The position numbers and the translations under genes were made by a program. Source: Arthrobacter sp. V1I9 (GTDB lineage: Bacteria; Actinomycetota; Actinomycetes; Actinomycetales; Micrococcaceae). Taken from it: 64,000 nt of DNA. Positions within the stretch are counted from its first letter, which is position 1; every line of letters begins with the position of its first letter. The notes beneath the pieces were generated by a model. It worked only from the letters and a program-made list of their open reading frames with translations, searched no databases and had not been told where the DNA came from. Shown here piece by piece: positions 50,033-58,109 of this stretch. The stretch is from contig NZ_JAUSYU010000001.1 of NCBI RefSeq assembly GCF_030817075.1, forward strand, positions 558,001 to 622,000, in the 5' to 3' direction.

Positions 50033-50737
50033 GTGGCTTCGCTGGAACCGACTCCCCAGGCTGTCCCGGATCTTCCGGACACCACGGGTACGCCAGCCAA
50101 ACAGATTCCGCCCGCAGCGGTGGCCCGGCTGACGCTCTATCTGCGCGCCTTGAATACCCTGCTCGCCGAGGGAGTGGAGCGGGTCTCCTCCGAATCCCTC
50201 GCTGAAGCTTCCGGTGTCAGTTCAGCCACGTTGCGCAAGGACCTGTCCCACGTGGGCTCCTACGGTACCCGCGGCGTTGGCTACGAAGTGCAGTATCTTA
50301 GCCGGCACATTGCCGCGGCGCTGGGTCTGACGCATGACTGGAAGGTTGCCATCGTTGGTGCCGGCAACCTCGGCAAGGCGCTGGCGCGGTACGGCGGCTT
50401 CGAGTCCCGGGGATTCGACGTCGTTGCCATCTTTGACGCCGACCAGATGGTGGTGGGCAATGAAGTGGGGTGGCTGCGCGTCAGCGACGTGGCCGACCTG
50501 GAAACGGTCCTGCACCGGACCGGAGCGAACATGGTGGTGCTGGCGCTGCCGGCCGCCGTGGCGCAGGATGTCTGCGACCGGGTGGTTGCCGCCGGTGTCC
50601 GCAGCGTCCTGAGCTTCGCCCCCGTTATGCTCCAGGTGCCGGAGGGGGTCAACCTCCGCAAGGTGGACATGGCCACGGAACTGCAGATCCTGGCCTACCA
50701 CGCACAGCGGGCGCAGGCCCCGGGGCAGACCGCCTAG
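50033..50737 (+). CDS. rex: Redox-sensing transcriptional repressor Rex
   Basis: A 234-residue dimeric repressor that senses the NADH/NAD+ ratio. The N-terminal winged helix has SSESLAEASGVSSATLRKDL and the DNA-contact segment GSYGTRGVGYEV. The Rossmann domain has IVGAGNLGKALARYGGF, and the C-terminal swapped helix is present. The GTG at 50033 has GGGAGGGG five bases upstream; a GTG at 50000 is also possible but poorly placed. Rex usually controls respiration genes (cytochrome bd, NADH dehydrogenase); no clear Rex operator was seen upstream. Confidence 0.95.
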   Translation: MASLEPTPQAVPDLPDTTGTPAKQIPPAAVARLTLYLRALNTLLAEGVERVSSESLAEASGVSSATLRKDLSHVGSYGTRGVGYEVQYLSRHIAAALGLTHDWKVAIVGAGNLGKALARYGGFESRGFDVVAIFDADQMVVGNEVGWLRVSDVADLETVLHRTGANMVVLALPAAVAQDVCDRVVAAGVRSVLSFAPVMLQVPEGVNLRKVDMATELQILAYHAQRAQAPGQTA

Positions 50738-50787
50738 GTTTCAGGCAGTTCCGGGACCCACGCCCGCAGGGGTGGGAAGTGCGTTAT

Positions 50788-51546
50788 TTACCGGCCGTAG
50801 GGGTTCCCCATGCCGCCGCCGTAAGGGTTGGCGAAGGGCTGCTGCTTCTGGAAGTAGGGGGCAGCCGCCGGCAGGTAGAGCAGGACGATGGCGGCGATCC
50901 CCAGGAGGGTGCCGAGGGTGCCGAGGCTCGGGACGCCGAACAGGCCGAAGATGGACAGCGCCGCGAACACGGTCCCCAGGATCCGGGCCCAGTTCTTGCC
51001 CTTGCGGATGAAGAAGGCCACCAGCAGGTAGAGTCCTGCGCCGAGGATCGCGAACACCACCAGGGTGCCGGCGATGACGCCCTTGATGTCCTCGTACGAG
51101 ACGCCGGCTCCGGTGCCCTCCACCTGCTGCTCAAAGGTCTGGCGGAAAACAGGATCATCCAGCTGGGTGAGTCCGGTGAGCATCGAGATGACGAAGATCG
51201 CGGCGGAGGCAATCAGCAGCCAGAACGAGATGTTGACCAGTTGCGGCACGCCCTTGCTGCCCGTGGGCTGCGGCTGCTCCGACGGGTACTGGGCGTAGGG
51301 GGACTGGCCGTATGGCTGCTGCCCGTACGGCTGCTGGCCGAAGCCCGGAGCCTGCGGCGGGTTCTGTCCGTACTGGGGAGCATTCTGCCCGTACTGCGGG
51401 GCGCCGGACTGGCCGTACTGAGGCGGGTTCTGTCCGTACTGGGGAGCATTCTGCCCGTACTGCGGGGCGTTCTCCCCGTAGCGCGGCTGCTGGTTGCCCT
51501 GCTCCGGATCGTTGGGCACGGGAGGCGGGACGGGAGGGTTGCTCAT
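50788..51546 (-). CDS. Membrane protein with N-terminal QYGQ-type tandem repeats
   Basis: A 252-residue protein. Residues 1-100 are Pro/Gln/Tyr/Gly-rich with repeated PQYGQNAP and QQPYGQ units, a flexible cytoplasmic or surface segment. Residues about 105-235 hold four hydrophobic segments (NISFWLLIASAAIFVISML and three more). At DNA level a 48-bp block (51356-51403) recurs exactly at 51422-51469. The type is common in actinobacteria and of unknown function; many are annotated only as membrane proteins. AGGACA precedes the ATG at 51546. Confidence 0.85.
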   Translation of the reverse strand: MSNPPVPPPVPNDPEQGNQQPRYGENAPQYGQNAPQYGQNPPQYGQSGAPQYGQNAPQYGQNPPQAPGFGQQPYGQQPYGQSPYAQYPSEQPQPTGSKGVPQLVNISFWLLIASAAIFVISMLTGLTQLDDPVFRQTFEQQVEGTGAGVSYEDIKGVIAGTLVVFAILGAGLYLLVAFFIRKGKNWARILGTVFAALSIFGLFGVPSLGTLGTLLGIAAIVLLYLPAAAPYFQKQQPFANPYGGGMGNPYGR

Positions 51547-51707
51547 GAGCTGTCCTTTGGCGTGTCGGGTTCTGGTAGGCTGCCGGGTTTCGGTCCTGCG
51601 CCCTACCCCCAGCATGGCTTAAGTCCACCGTACCCCCGGACTGGCGGCAGATGAGTCATTCCTGGGAGGTATTCCGCCTCGTTTGGCGGTTGCCCCGCCA
51701 CGCCTAC

Positions 51708-52163
51708 TCAGCCTCTGTGCCTTACCGCCGCAAACCAGGCCTGCGAGTTGGGCAGCCAGAGCAGGACCGTTGCTGCGAGGCTGATCACGAAGCCCACCCA
51801 GTTCCCGCCTTGGCCAACACGCATCGCCAGATTGATAAGCGCCAGGACCAGCGTGACGCCGGCCAGGACCGTGAGGGCCAGCCGCGCCCACTGCCTTCCC
51901 TCTTTCATCCTGAGCGCAAAAACGATCTGCGCGGCGCCCACGGCAGCGGCCAGCAGCATGAGCAGCAGAACCCCAACCGCCGCACCGGGGGCAGCGGCAA
52001 AAAGCACCAGCGAGGCAAGCATGCCCAGCATTCCTCCCAATAGGCCGAGGACGCCGGCGACGAACCAGATCCAGAACGATACTTTGAGCTCGGTGGGAAG
52101 TCCCGCCACCGAGAACATGCCGGCGAAGCCGTTGCGGGGCCCGGTGCTGTCGAAGTTGCTCAT
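51708..52163 (-). CDS. Small four-helix membrane protein
   Basis: A 151-residue protein with four hydrophobic segments and a WARLALTVLAGVTLVLAL stretch that echoes the WARILGTVFAALSIFGL of the adjacent membrane protein, so the two genes look like distant paralogs. Function unknown. TACAGT eight bases before the ATG at 52163 (7 bp after the box) suggests a leaderless start at this second of two close ATGs (52169, 52163). Confidence 0.75.
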   Translation of the reverse strand: MSNFDSTGPRNGFAGMFSVAGLPTELKVSFWIWFVAGVLGLLGGMLGMLASLVLFAAAPGAAVGVLLLMLLAAAVGAAQIVFALRMKEGRQWARLALTVLAGVTLVLALINLAMRVGQGGNWVGFVISLAATVLLWLPNSQAWFAAVRHRG

Positions 52164-52209
52164 GGCCATCACTGTAGCCCTGCGGACCACGCGCGACGGC
52201 TTAAAGGAC

Positions 52210-52247
52210 GGCGCCCCGGCACTGGCCGAAGCCGGTGCCGGGGCGCC
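52210..52247. terminator. Terminator downstream of the YceI gene
   Basis: GGCGCCCCGGCAC (52210-52222) and GTGCCGGGGCGCC (52235-52247) form a perfect 13-bp GC-rich stem with a 12-nt loop, just after the minus-strand YceI gene. On that strand CCTTTAAG follows. Confidence 0.85.
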
Positions 52248-52262
52248 GAATCTGAGTGGGAA

Positions 52263-52811
52263 TTAGGCTGCGGGAGCGATGAAGGCGAGTTCGAGGTTGA
52301 TGGCAACCTTGTCGCTCACCAGGACGCCGCCGGTTTCGAGGACAGCGTTCCAGGTCAAGCCGAAGTCCTTGCGGCTGATGGTGGTCTCAGCGGAGACGCC
52401 GGCGCGGGTGTTGCCGAACGGGTCCACGGCCACGCCGTTGAACTCGGTCTCGAGGGTGACGGGGCGGGTGACACCCTTGATGGTGAGGTCGCCGGTCAGC
52501 TCGTAGCTGTTGCCCTTGGCCACCAGGCCGTTGGAGACGAAGGACATCTCGGGGAACTTCTCAACGTCGAAGAAGTCCTCGCCGCGGACGTGGCCGTCGC
52601 GGTTGGCGTCGCCGGAATCGAAGCTTGCGGTCTGGATGGTGGCGGCGATCCTGGAATCAGCCACGTCCTGGCCGAGTTCCAGGGTTGCTGCTGCTTCCTT
52701 GAACTGGCCGCGGACCTTGCTGATGCCCGCGTGGCGGACGGTGAAGCCGATCTCGCTGTGCGAGTTGTCCAGGGTCCAGGTGCCGGTGGTGACGTCTGCG
52801 GGAAGTGCCAT
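52263..52811 (-). CDS. YceI-family lipid-binding-fold protein
   Basis: A 182-residue beta-barrel (lipocalin-like) protein that binds isoprenoid-type ligands in known members. Motifs are WTLDNSHSEIGFTVRHAGISKVRG at the N-terminus, HVRGEDFFDVEKFPEMSF in the middle and LTIKGVTRPVTLE. There is no signal peptide, so it is the cytoplasmic actinobacterial type. AGGAG precedes the ATG at 52811. Its upstream region holds two TTGAAGC-type palindromes that look like operators. Role unknown; stress response is often suspected. Confidence 0.92.
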   Translation of the reverse strand: MALPADVTTGTWTLDNSHSEIGFTVRHAGISKVRGQFKEAAATLELGQDVADSRIAATIQTASFDSGDANRDGHVRGEDFFDVEKFPEMSFVSNGLVAKGNSYELTGDLTIKGVTRPVTLETEFNGVAVDPFGNTRAGVSAETTISRKDFGLTWNAVLETGGVLVSDKVAINLELAFIAPAA

Positions 52812-52852
52812 GGTGTTGCTCCTTAGGTGTTACCTGTAGGTCGGATCGGTAT

Positions 52853-52879
52853 TGAAGCTTCATCGGTTGAAGCATCAAC
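52853..52879. promoter_or_regulatory. Paired TGAAGC palindromes upstream of the YceI gene
   Basis: TGAAGCTTCA (52853-52862) is a perfect 10-bp palindrome. GTTGAAGCATCAAC (52866-52879) is a near-palindrome with the same core. Two similar sites about 15 bp apart centre to centre, near the presumed YceI promoter, suggest binding of a dimeric regulator such as a MarR-family protein. Confidence 0.5.
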
Positions 52880-53011
52880 TAACTGCTGCATCCAGTATAA
52901 GCATGCATTTGCATGTTTTCTTCCCGGTTCTGGAACATTTCTTCAAAAAGTTGAGTTCTACTGGATGTAGAAGATTTCGGATCGCACGCCATCTTTGAGA
53001 AACTGGTAAAC

Positions 53012-53692
53012 ATGCCCCAAGCCACTGTCCATCTGCTCCGCCACGGCGAGGTCCACAATCCTGACGGCGTTTTGTACGGAAGGCTGCCCGAATTCCACCT
53101 CTCCGAGCTGGGGCAGGAGATGGCACGCACCCTCGCCGAGCACTTCCGGCAGCGCGCCGAAAGCGGTGCCCGCATCACTTACTTGGCCGCCTCGCCGCTG
53201 GACCGTGCGCAGGAAACTGCCCGGCCGACGTCGGACGCCCTGCATCTGCAAATCCACACGGAGGAGCGGATCATCGAGGCAAAGAACTACTTCGAGGGCA
53301 TGAAGGTCACCAAGGCCGAACTGCGCCGGCCCAAGCACTGGCCGCGGCTGGTCAACCCCCTCCGGCCATCGTGGGGCGAGCCCTACAAGCAGCAGGCCGC
53401 AAGGGTCATGGAAGCGGTGCAGGAGGCTCGCCTCCGGGCCATCGAGCTGGCTGACGGCGACTTTGGAACAGAAGGGCCGGAAGCGATCATGGTCAGCCAT
53501 CAGCTTCCCATCTGGGCCACCCGGCTCAGCGCCGAGGGCAAGCCCCTGTGGCACGATCCCCGCAAGCGTGAGTGCACGCTGACCTCCATCACGTCGCTGG
53601 TGTTCGACGACGACGGCGCCCTTGTGCGCGTCACCTACAGCGAACCCGCGGCGTCCCTTCTTCCCGGTGCTGCCACCACCCCTGGAGCCTAG
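53012..53692 (+). CDS. Histidine-phosphatase-family protein
   Basis: A 226-residue phosphoglycerate-mutase-fold phosphatase. The catalytic LRHGEVHNPDG (His about residue 11) opens it, followed by SPLDRAQETARPT with the second Arg and MVSHQLPIW with the second His. It is the actinobacterial form often placed before the cytochrome c maturation genes. Only two bases separate it from the next start. Substrate unknown. Confidence 0.9.
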   Translation: MPQATVHLLRHGEVHNPDGVLYGRLPEFHLSELGQEMARTLAEHFRQRAESGARITYLAASPLDRAQETARPTSDALHLQIHTEERIIEAKNYFEGMKVTKAELRRPKHWPRLVNPLRPSWGEPYKQQAARVMEAVQEARLRAIELADGDFGTEGPEAIMVSHQLPIWATRLSAEGKPLWHDPRKRECTLTSITSLVFDDDGALVRVTYSEPAASLLPGAATTPGA

Positions 53693-53694
53693 AA

Positions 53695-54333
53695 GTGACT
53701 GACAGTTTTACCCACAAGGGACGGCCCGGCCTGCCCGTGAGTTCCCGCCGCAGCGTGCTCGCTGCCGGCGGCCTCGCCCTGACCGCGCTCACCCTGGGCC
53801 TCTCGGCGTGCGCCCAGGAGGATGCCCTCGCCGAGCAGGCCAGGGCCGGGGACAACAAAAACTATGTGGCCGGTGACGGCTCCGTCACCGAGTTCGCTGC
53901 GGGCGACCGCAAGTCCGCCGTCCAGATCAACGGAACGCTGTTCAACGGCACGGCTGTTGCGCCCGCGGACTTCCAGGGCAAGGTCACCGTCCTGAACTTC
54001 TGGTTCGCTGCCTGCGCCCCCTGCCGTGTTGAGGCGCCCATCCTTGAAGAGCTCCACCAGGAATTCAAGCCCCAGGGCGTGCAGTTTTTCGGCGTCAACC
54101 TGCGGGACGAGAAGGCCACGGCGGAAGCCTTCGACAAGTCCTTCAACCTGACCTACCCCAGCTTCGACGACAAGGACGGCGGCGTCCTGCTGGCCGTTTC
54201 CGGGCTGGTTCCCCCCGGAGCCGTCCCCACCACCCTGGTTCTGGACAAGCAGGGGCGCGTGGCCTCCCGCGTCCTCGGCGAAATCCAGAAGGGCACCCTG
54301 AAAGCCCTCATCGCTGGCGCCGTGGCAGAGTAG
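53695..54333 (+). CDS. TlpA/ResA-like thioredoxin lipoprotein
   Basis: A 212-residue thiol-disulfide protein. The N-terminus has a twin-arginine-like segment (SSRRSVLAAGGLALTALTLG) and a lipobox LSAC with Cys39. The thioredoxin domain has the redox pair C107/C110 in FAACAPCRVEAP and the cis-proline in PPGAVPTTLVLD. It would sit outside the membrane and keep apocytochrome c cysteines reduced. GTG start at 53695 with GGAG upstream. The next gene (ccdA) passes it electrons. Confidence 0.9.
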   Translation: MTDSFTHKGRPGLPVSSRRSVLAAGGLALTALTLGLSACAQEDALAEQARAGDNKNYVAGDGSVTEFAAGDRKSAVQINGTLFNGTAVAPADFQGKVTVLNFWFAACAPCRVEAPILEELHQEFKPQGVQFFGVNLRDEKATAEAFDKSFNLTYPSFDDKDGGVLLAVSGLVPPGAVPTTLVLDKQGRVASRVLGEIQKGTLKALIAGAVAE

Positions 54334-54345
54334 CGGCGGACCCCC

Positions 54346-55101
54346 GTGAACAGCCCCTTCGCTGAAGCCATCCTCAACGGCTCACTCCTCCTTGCCATTC
54401 CGGTGGCGCTGCTGGCCGGACTGGTCTCCTTCCTGTCACCCTGCGTCCTGCCGCTGGTTCCCGGCTACCTGGGTTACGTCACCGGGTTAAGCGGCGTGGA
54501 CCTGGAGAAGCAGAAGCGCGGCCGGATGCTGGCGGGCATCGGGCTGTTCGTGCTGGGCTTCTCCGTGATCTTCGTCCTCCTCGGCGGTGCGTTCGGCCAG
54601 TTGGGCAGCCTGATCACCGGCTCGCAGAATGCCTGGATCACCCAGGTCCTGGGCATCCTGGTGATCGTGATGGGCGTCGTGTTTATGGGTGGCTTCAGCT
54701 GGCTGCAGCGCGATGCCAAAATCCACGCCAAACCGCCTGCCGGCCTGTGGGGGGCGCCGCTCTTGGGCCTGACGTTCGGACTGGGCTGGGCCCCGTGCAT
54801 CGGGCCCACCTACTCAGCCGTCCAGCTTCTGAGCCTTTCCGGCGGCTCGTCCGCCGCCAAAGGTGCATTCCTTGCCTTCGTTTACAGCCTCGGGCTGGGA
54901 ATCCCCTTCCTGCTCATTGCCCTGGCGCTCCGCCGGGGGATGGGCGTTATGGCGTTCTTCCGCAAGCACCGCCTCGCCATCCAGCGCATCGGCGGCGGCA
55001 TATTGGTGGTCCTTGGGCTGTTGATGGCCAGCGGCATCTGGGGAACCTGGGTAACCGGGCTGCAGTACTGGTTCCAAACCGATGTGAAACTACCGATCTG
55101 A
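54346..55101 (+). CDS. ccdA: Cytochrome c biogenesis thiol-disulfide transporter CcdA
   Basis: A 251-residue membrane protein with six hydrophobic segments. The two conserved Cys are in FLSPCVLPLVPGYLGYV and GLGWAPCIGPT, each with the family's Pro and Gly. It moves reducing power across the membrane to the TlpA-like protein. GTG start at 54346. The stop overlaps the resB start (TGATGA). Confidence 0.94.
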   Translation: MNSPFAEAILNGSLLLAIPVALLAGLVSFLSPCVLPLVPGYLGYVTGLSGVDLEKQKRGRMLAGIGLFVLGFSVIFVLLGGAFGQLGSLITGSQNAWITQVLGILVIVMGVVFMGGFSWLQRDAKIHAKPPAGLWGAPLLGLTFGLGWAPCIGPTYSAVQLLSLSGGSSAAKGAFLAFVYSLGLGIPFLLIALALRRGMGVMAFFRKHRLAIQRIGGGILVVLGLLMASGIWGTWVTGLQYWFQTDVKLPI

Positions 55102-56870
55102 TGAGCGAGCGTGTGAACGTAGAGAAGAAGACTTCGGACCCGGTGGGCGGCGCCAAGGTGGCCGCAGCCAAGGCTGAAGCCGCGCTGCCGACGCTCGGAC
55201 CGCTGGGTATGCTCCGATGGGCCTGGACCCAGCTGACCAGCATGCGCACTGCGCTGTTCCTGCTGCTGCTCCTCGCCGTCGCGGCAGTCCCGGGCTCGCT
55301 GTTCCCGCAGCGTCCGGCCAACCCGTCAGTGGTCACCCAGTACATCAAGGACAACCCGGACTACGGCGAGCTGCTGGACACCCTGCAGCTGTACGACGTC
55401 TACTCCTCCGCCTGGTTCTCGGCCATCTACCTGCTGCTCTTCATTTCCCTGATCGGCTGCGTGGTGCCCCGCGCGATCGCCCACTACAAGGCGATGCGCT
55501 CCCAGCCGCCGCGGACCCCCAGACGCCTGTCCCGCCTCCCCGAGCACGGCACCCTGGTCATTCCGTCCGACGCCGGGATCCCGGCGTCGGACGCCATCAC
55601 CAGTGCCGCCGGGGTGCTGAAAAAGCGCGGCTACCGCGTGGAGGTCCGGGACAGCGGCGGCGAGCGTCCCTCGTTGGGCGCCGAGCGCGGCTTCGCGAAG
55701 GAGGTGGGGAACCTGGTGTTCCACACCTCCTTGATCGGGGTCCTGGTGTCCGTGGCCGTCGGCGGCCTGTTCGGCTACAGCGGCCAGCGGATCCTGGTGG
55801 AGGGCGATACTTTTGTGAACACCCTGGTGGGCTACGACCAGTTCACCCCCGGCACCAACTTCCAGTCCAGCCATCTCCAGCCCTACTCCGTGCAGCTGGA
55901 CAAGTTCGACATCACGTTCGACCGTGAGTCGCAGGGCAAGGAAGGCCAGCCCATCGACTTCTCCGCCGCGGTGACCACCAAGGAGAACCCGGATGCGCCC
56001 GCGCAAAAGGAGATCCTGAAGGTCAACGACCCCGTCACCCTGGGCGGCACCAGCATCTACCTCACCGGCAACGGCTACGCGCCCGTGGTCACCATCCGGG
56101 ACGGCGAGGGAAACGTCGCCATGCAGGGACCGGTGGTAGCCAAGCTGCAGGGAGACAACTACTACTCCTCAGTGGTGATCAAGGTTCCCGATGCCAAGCC
56201 GGACCAGCTGGGCTTCGCCGGCTTCTTCCTGCCCACGGCCTTCATCTCCAACGAGGGGATTTCCTTCAGCGGCGACCCCGAACTCTTCAACCCGCAGCTG
56301 ACCCTGAACTCCTACTACGGCGATCTGGGCCTGGACGACGGCTCCCCGCAGAACGTCTTCGAACTGGATGTGCAGGACCTGACGCCCCTGAACGCCAGGA
56401 ACCTGGACGCCGGCGGCATCACCCTTGCCCCCGGAAGCAGCTACACCCTTCCCGACGGCAAAGGCACCATTAGCTTCGACGGCGTGAAGCGCTACATCGG
56501 CGTGGACATCCACCACAACCCGGGCCAGCTCTACGCCCTCATCTTCGCGCTCCTCGCGGTGGCCGGCCTTATCCTGTCCCTCTACGTCAACCGCCGCCGC
56601 GTTTGGGTCCGCACCGGCACCCACGCCGACGGCCGCACCATGGTGGAGTACGGACTCCTGGCCCGCGGCGAGGACCACCGGCTCGCCGCTGAAGCCGCGG
56701 CAGTGCGGAAGCTGCTGTCGGAGGAATGGAAGTTGGACCCCGGGCCAGGCGCAAACGGGCCCTCACAACAAACTCCCAGCAGCGCGCGCGATAATAACGC
56801 GGGCCCTGCCACAACTGCAGGCCCAGCCACCACCCCAGCAGGCCCCACCGGGCCCGAAAAGGACCAGTAA
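55101..56870 (+). CDS. resB: Cytochrome c synthase component ResB
   Basis: A 589-residue membrane protein with three N-terminal hydrophobic segments (MRTALFLLLLLAVAAVPGSLF, WFSAIYLLLFISLIGCVV, NLVFHTSLIGVLVSVAVGG). A large extracytoplasmic domain follows, then one C-terminal membrane span (LYALIFALLAVAGLILSLY) and an Ala/Pro/Thr-rich tail. It forms the System II haem-lyase with the CcsB protein next to it. ATG at 55101; the longer frame upstream belongs to ccdA's region. It overlaps the next gene as TAATG. Confidence 0.93.
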   Translation: MSERVNVEKKTSDPVGGAKVAAAKAEAALPTLGPLGMLRWAWTQLTSMRTALFLLLLLAVAAVPGSLFPQRPANPSVVTQYIKDNPDYGELLDTLQLYDVYSSAWFSAIYLLLFISLIGCVVPRAIAHYKAMRSQPPRTPRRLSRLPEHGTLVIPSDAGIPASDAITSAAGVLKKRGYRVEVRDSGGERPSLGAERGFAKEVGNLVFHTSLIGVLVSVAVGGLFGYSGQRILVEGDTFVNTLVGYDQFTPGTNFQSSHLQPYSVQLDKFDITFDRESQGKEGQPIDFSAAVTTKENPDAPAQKEILKVNDPVTLGGTSIYLTGNGYAPVVTIRDGEGNVAMQGPVVAKLQGDNYYSSVVIKVPDAKPDQLGFAGFFLPTAFISNEGISFSGDPELFNPQLTLNSYYGDLGLDDGSPQNVFELDVQDLTPLNARNLDAGGITLAPGSSYTLPDGKGTISFDGVKRYIGVDIHHNPGQLYALIFALLAVAGLILSLYVNRRRVWVRTGTHADGRTMVEYGLLARGEDHRLAAEAAAVRKLLSEEWKLDPGPGANGPSQQTPSSARDNNAGPATTAGPATTPAGPTGPEKDQ

Positions 56871-57955
56871 TGCCTTACGGAATCAACGAAACGATGGGCC
56901 AGTACAGCGAGCTCTTTATGCTGCTGGCCGCTGGCACCTACACGGTGGCATTCATCGCATTCGCGTGGGATCTGGCCAAGAGCAGCAAGGCCCTGCGCGC
57001 CATTGACCTCAAGGCCGCGCAGGCCGAAGAACCGGCCAGGGTGCCGGTAGGCGCCCGTGCAGGGGACCGCAGCGAGTCCCAGCTCGCCGGGCCTGCGGGC
57101 AGGGCCGAACGGCCGTCGTCGTCTGCTGCCCAGGCAGCAGCCAGCGGGGCCGGGGGAGTGGTTACCGCCGACGCCGACATGCGGTACGCCGGCGAGCGGC
57201 GCGCTCCCGCCAGGGTGGCCGTGGCCATGACCGTCCTTGGTGCGCTGATCCACGGCGCCGGCGTGCTGACCCGCGCGCTGGGTGCGGGCAGGGTGCCGTG
57301 GGGCAACATGTATGAGTTCCTCACCACCGGGGCCTTCGTTGCCGTCGCAGTGTTCCTGCTGGTGCTGATCCGTCGCGACCTGCGCTTCCTCGGCACGTTC
57401 GTGGTGGGCCTGGTCATCATTATGCTCGTGGCCGCCTCCGTGGCGTACTGGACGCCCGTGGGCCACCTGGTTCCCGCCCTGCAGAGCTACTGGCTGATCA
57501 TCCACGTGTCCATCGCAGTGCTCTCCTCTGCCCTGTTCACCCTGACATTCGCGATGTCGGCGCTGCAACTCGTTCAGGCACGACGGTCGAAGACCGTCGC
57601 CGCCGGCGGTGCGGACAGGCTGGGCTTTATGCGTCTGGTGCCGTCCGCGCTGAGCCTCGAGAATCTTTCCTACCGCATCAATGCCATCGCGTTTATCGGG
57701 TGGACCTTCACGCTGATGTTCGGTGCCATCTGGGCTGAAAAAGCCTGGGGCCGCTTCTGGGGCTGGGACACAAAGGAAGTGTGGACGTTCGTTATTTGGG
57801 TTGTCTACGCCGGCTACCTCCACGCCCGTGCAACCCGCGGCTGGACCGGCACCAGGGCCGCCTGGCTGTCAATCGTGGGCTACCTCTGTGTCATCTTCAA
57901 CTTCACCATTGTCAACCAATTTTTCAATGGACTGCATTCGTACTCAGGCCTCTAA
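56870..57955 (+). CDS. ccsB: Cytochrome c synthase component CcsB (CcsA/ResC family)
   Basis: A 361-residue membrane protein with about eight hydrophobic segments. The haem-handling WWD-type motif is seen in WGRFWGWDTKEVWTFVIW. Conserved His occur in LIIHVS and near the motifs (LIHGAG). It transfers haem to apocytochrome c together with ResB. A non-conserved Ala/Arg-rich insert (about residues 45-115) separates the first span from the rest. Last gene of the maturation block that starts at 53012 or 53695. Confidence 0.93.
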   Translation: MPYGINETMGQYSELFMLLAAGTYTVAFIAFAWDLAKSSKALRAIDLKAAQAEEPARVPVGARAGDRSESQLAGPAGRAERPSSSAAQAAASGAGGVVTADADMRYAGERRAPARVAVAMTVLGALIHGAGVLTRALGAGRVPWGNMYEFLTTGAFVAVAVFLLVLIRRDLRFLGTFVVGLVIIMLVAASVAYWTPVGHLVPALQSYWLIIHVSIAVLSSALFTLTFAMSALQLVQARRSKTVAAGGADRLGFMRLVPSALSLENLSYRINAIAFIGWTFTLMFGAIWAEKAWGRFWGWDTKEVWTFVIWVVYAGYLHARATRGWTGTRAAWLSIVGYLCVIFNFTIVNQFFNGLHSYSGL

Positions 57956-58109
57956 ACGGGGTTTACGCGCGGGCGGCAAGGATACTTTCAGGCAATAACA
58001 ATTCGGTGTAGCAAGAAGGGCTGTTCGACGGTCCCGCCGTGATGCTACCTTGGTGAAGTCCGCCCGTAATGAAGCTTGCCGGCGAAACACCAGCTTTACC
58101 GAGGTCCCC

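Noticed and set aside
48778..50100. 440-codon minus-strand frame covering the HAD phosphatase plus a long upstream extension
   Set aside because: The extension overlaps glutaredoxin and rex on the other strand and has no domain. The HAD gene is complete from 49596.
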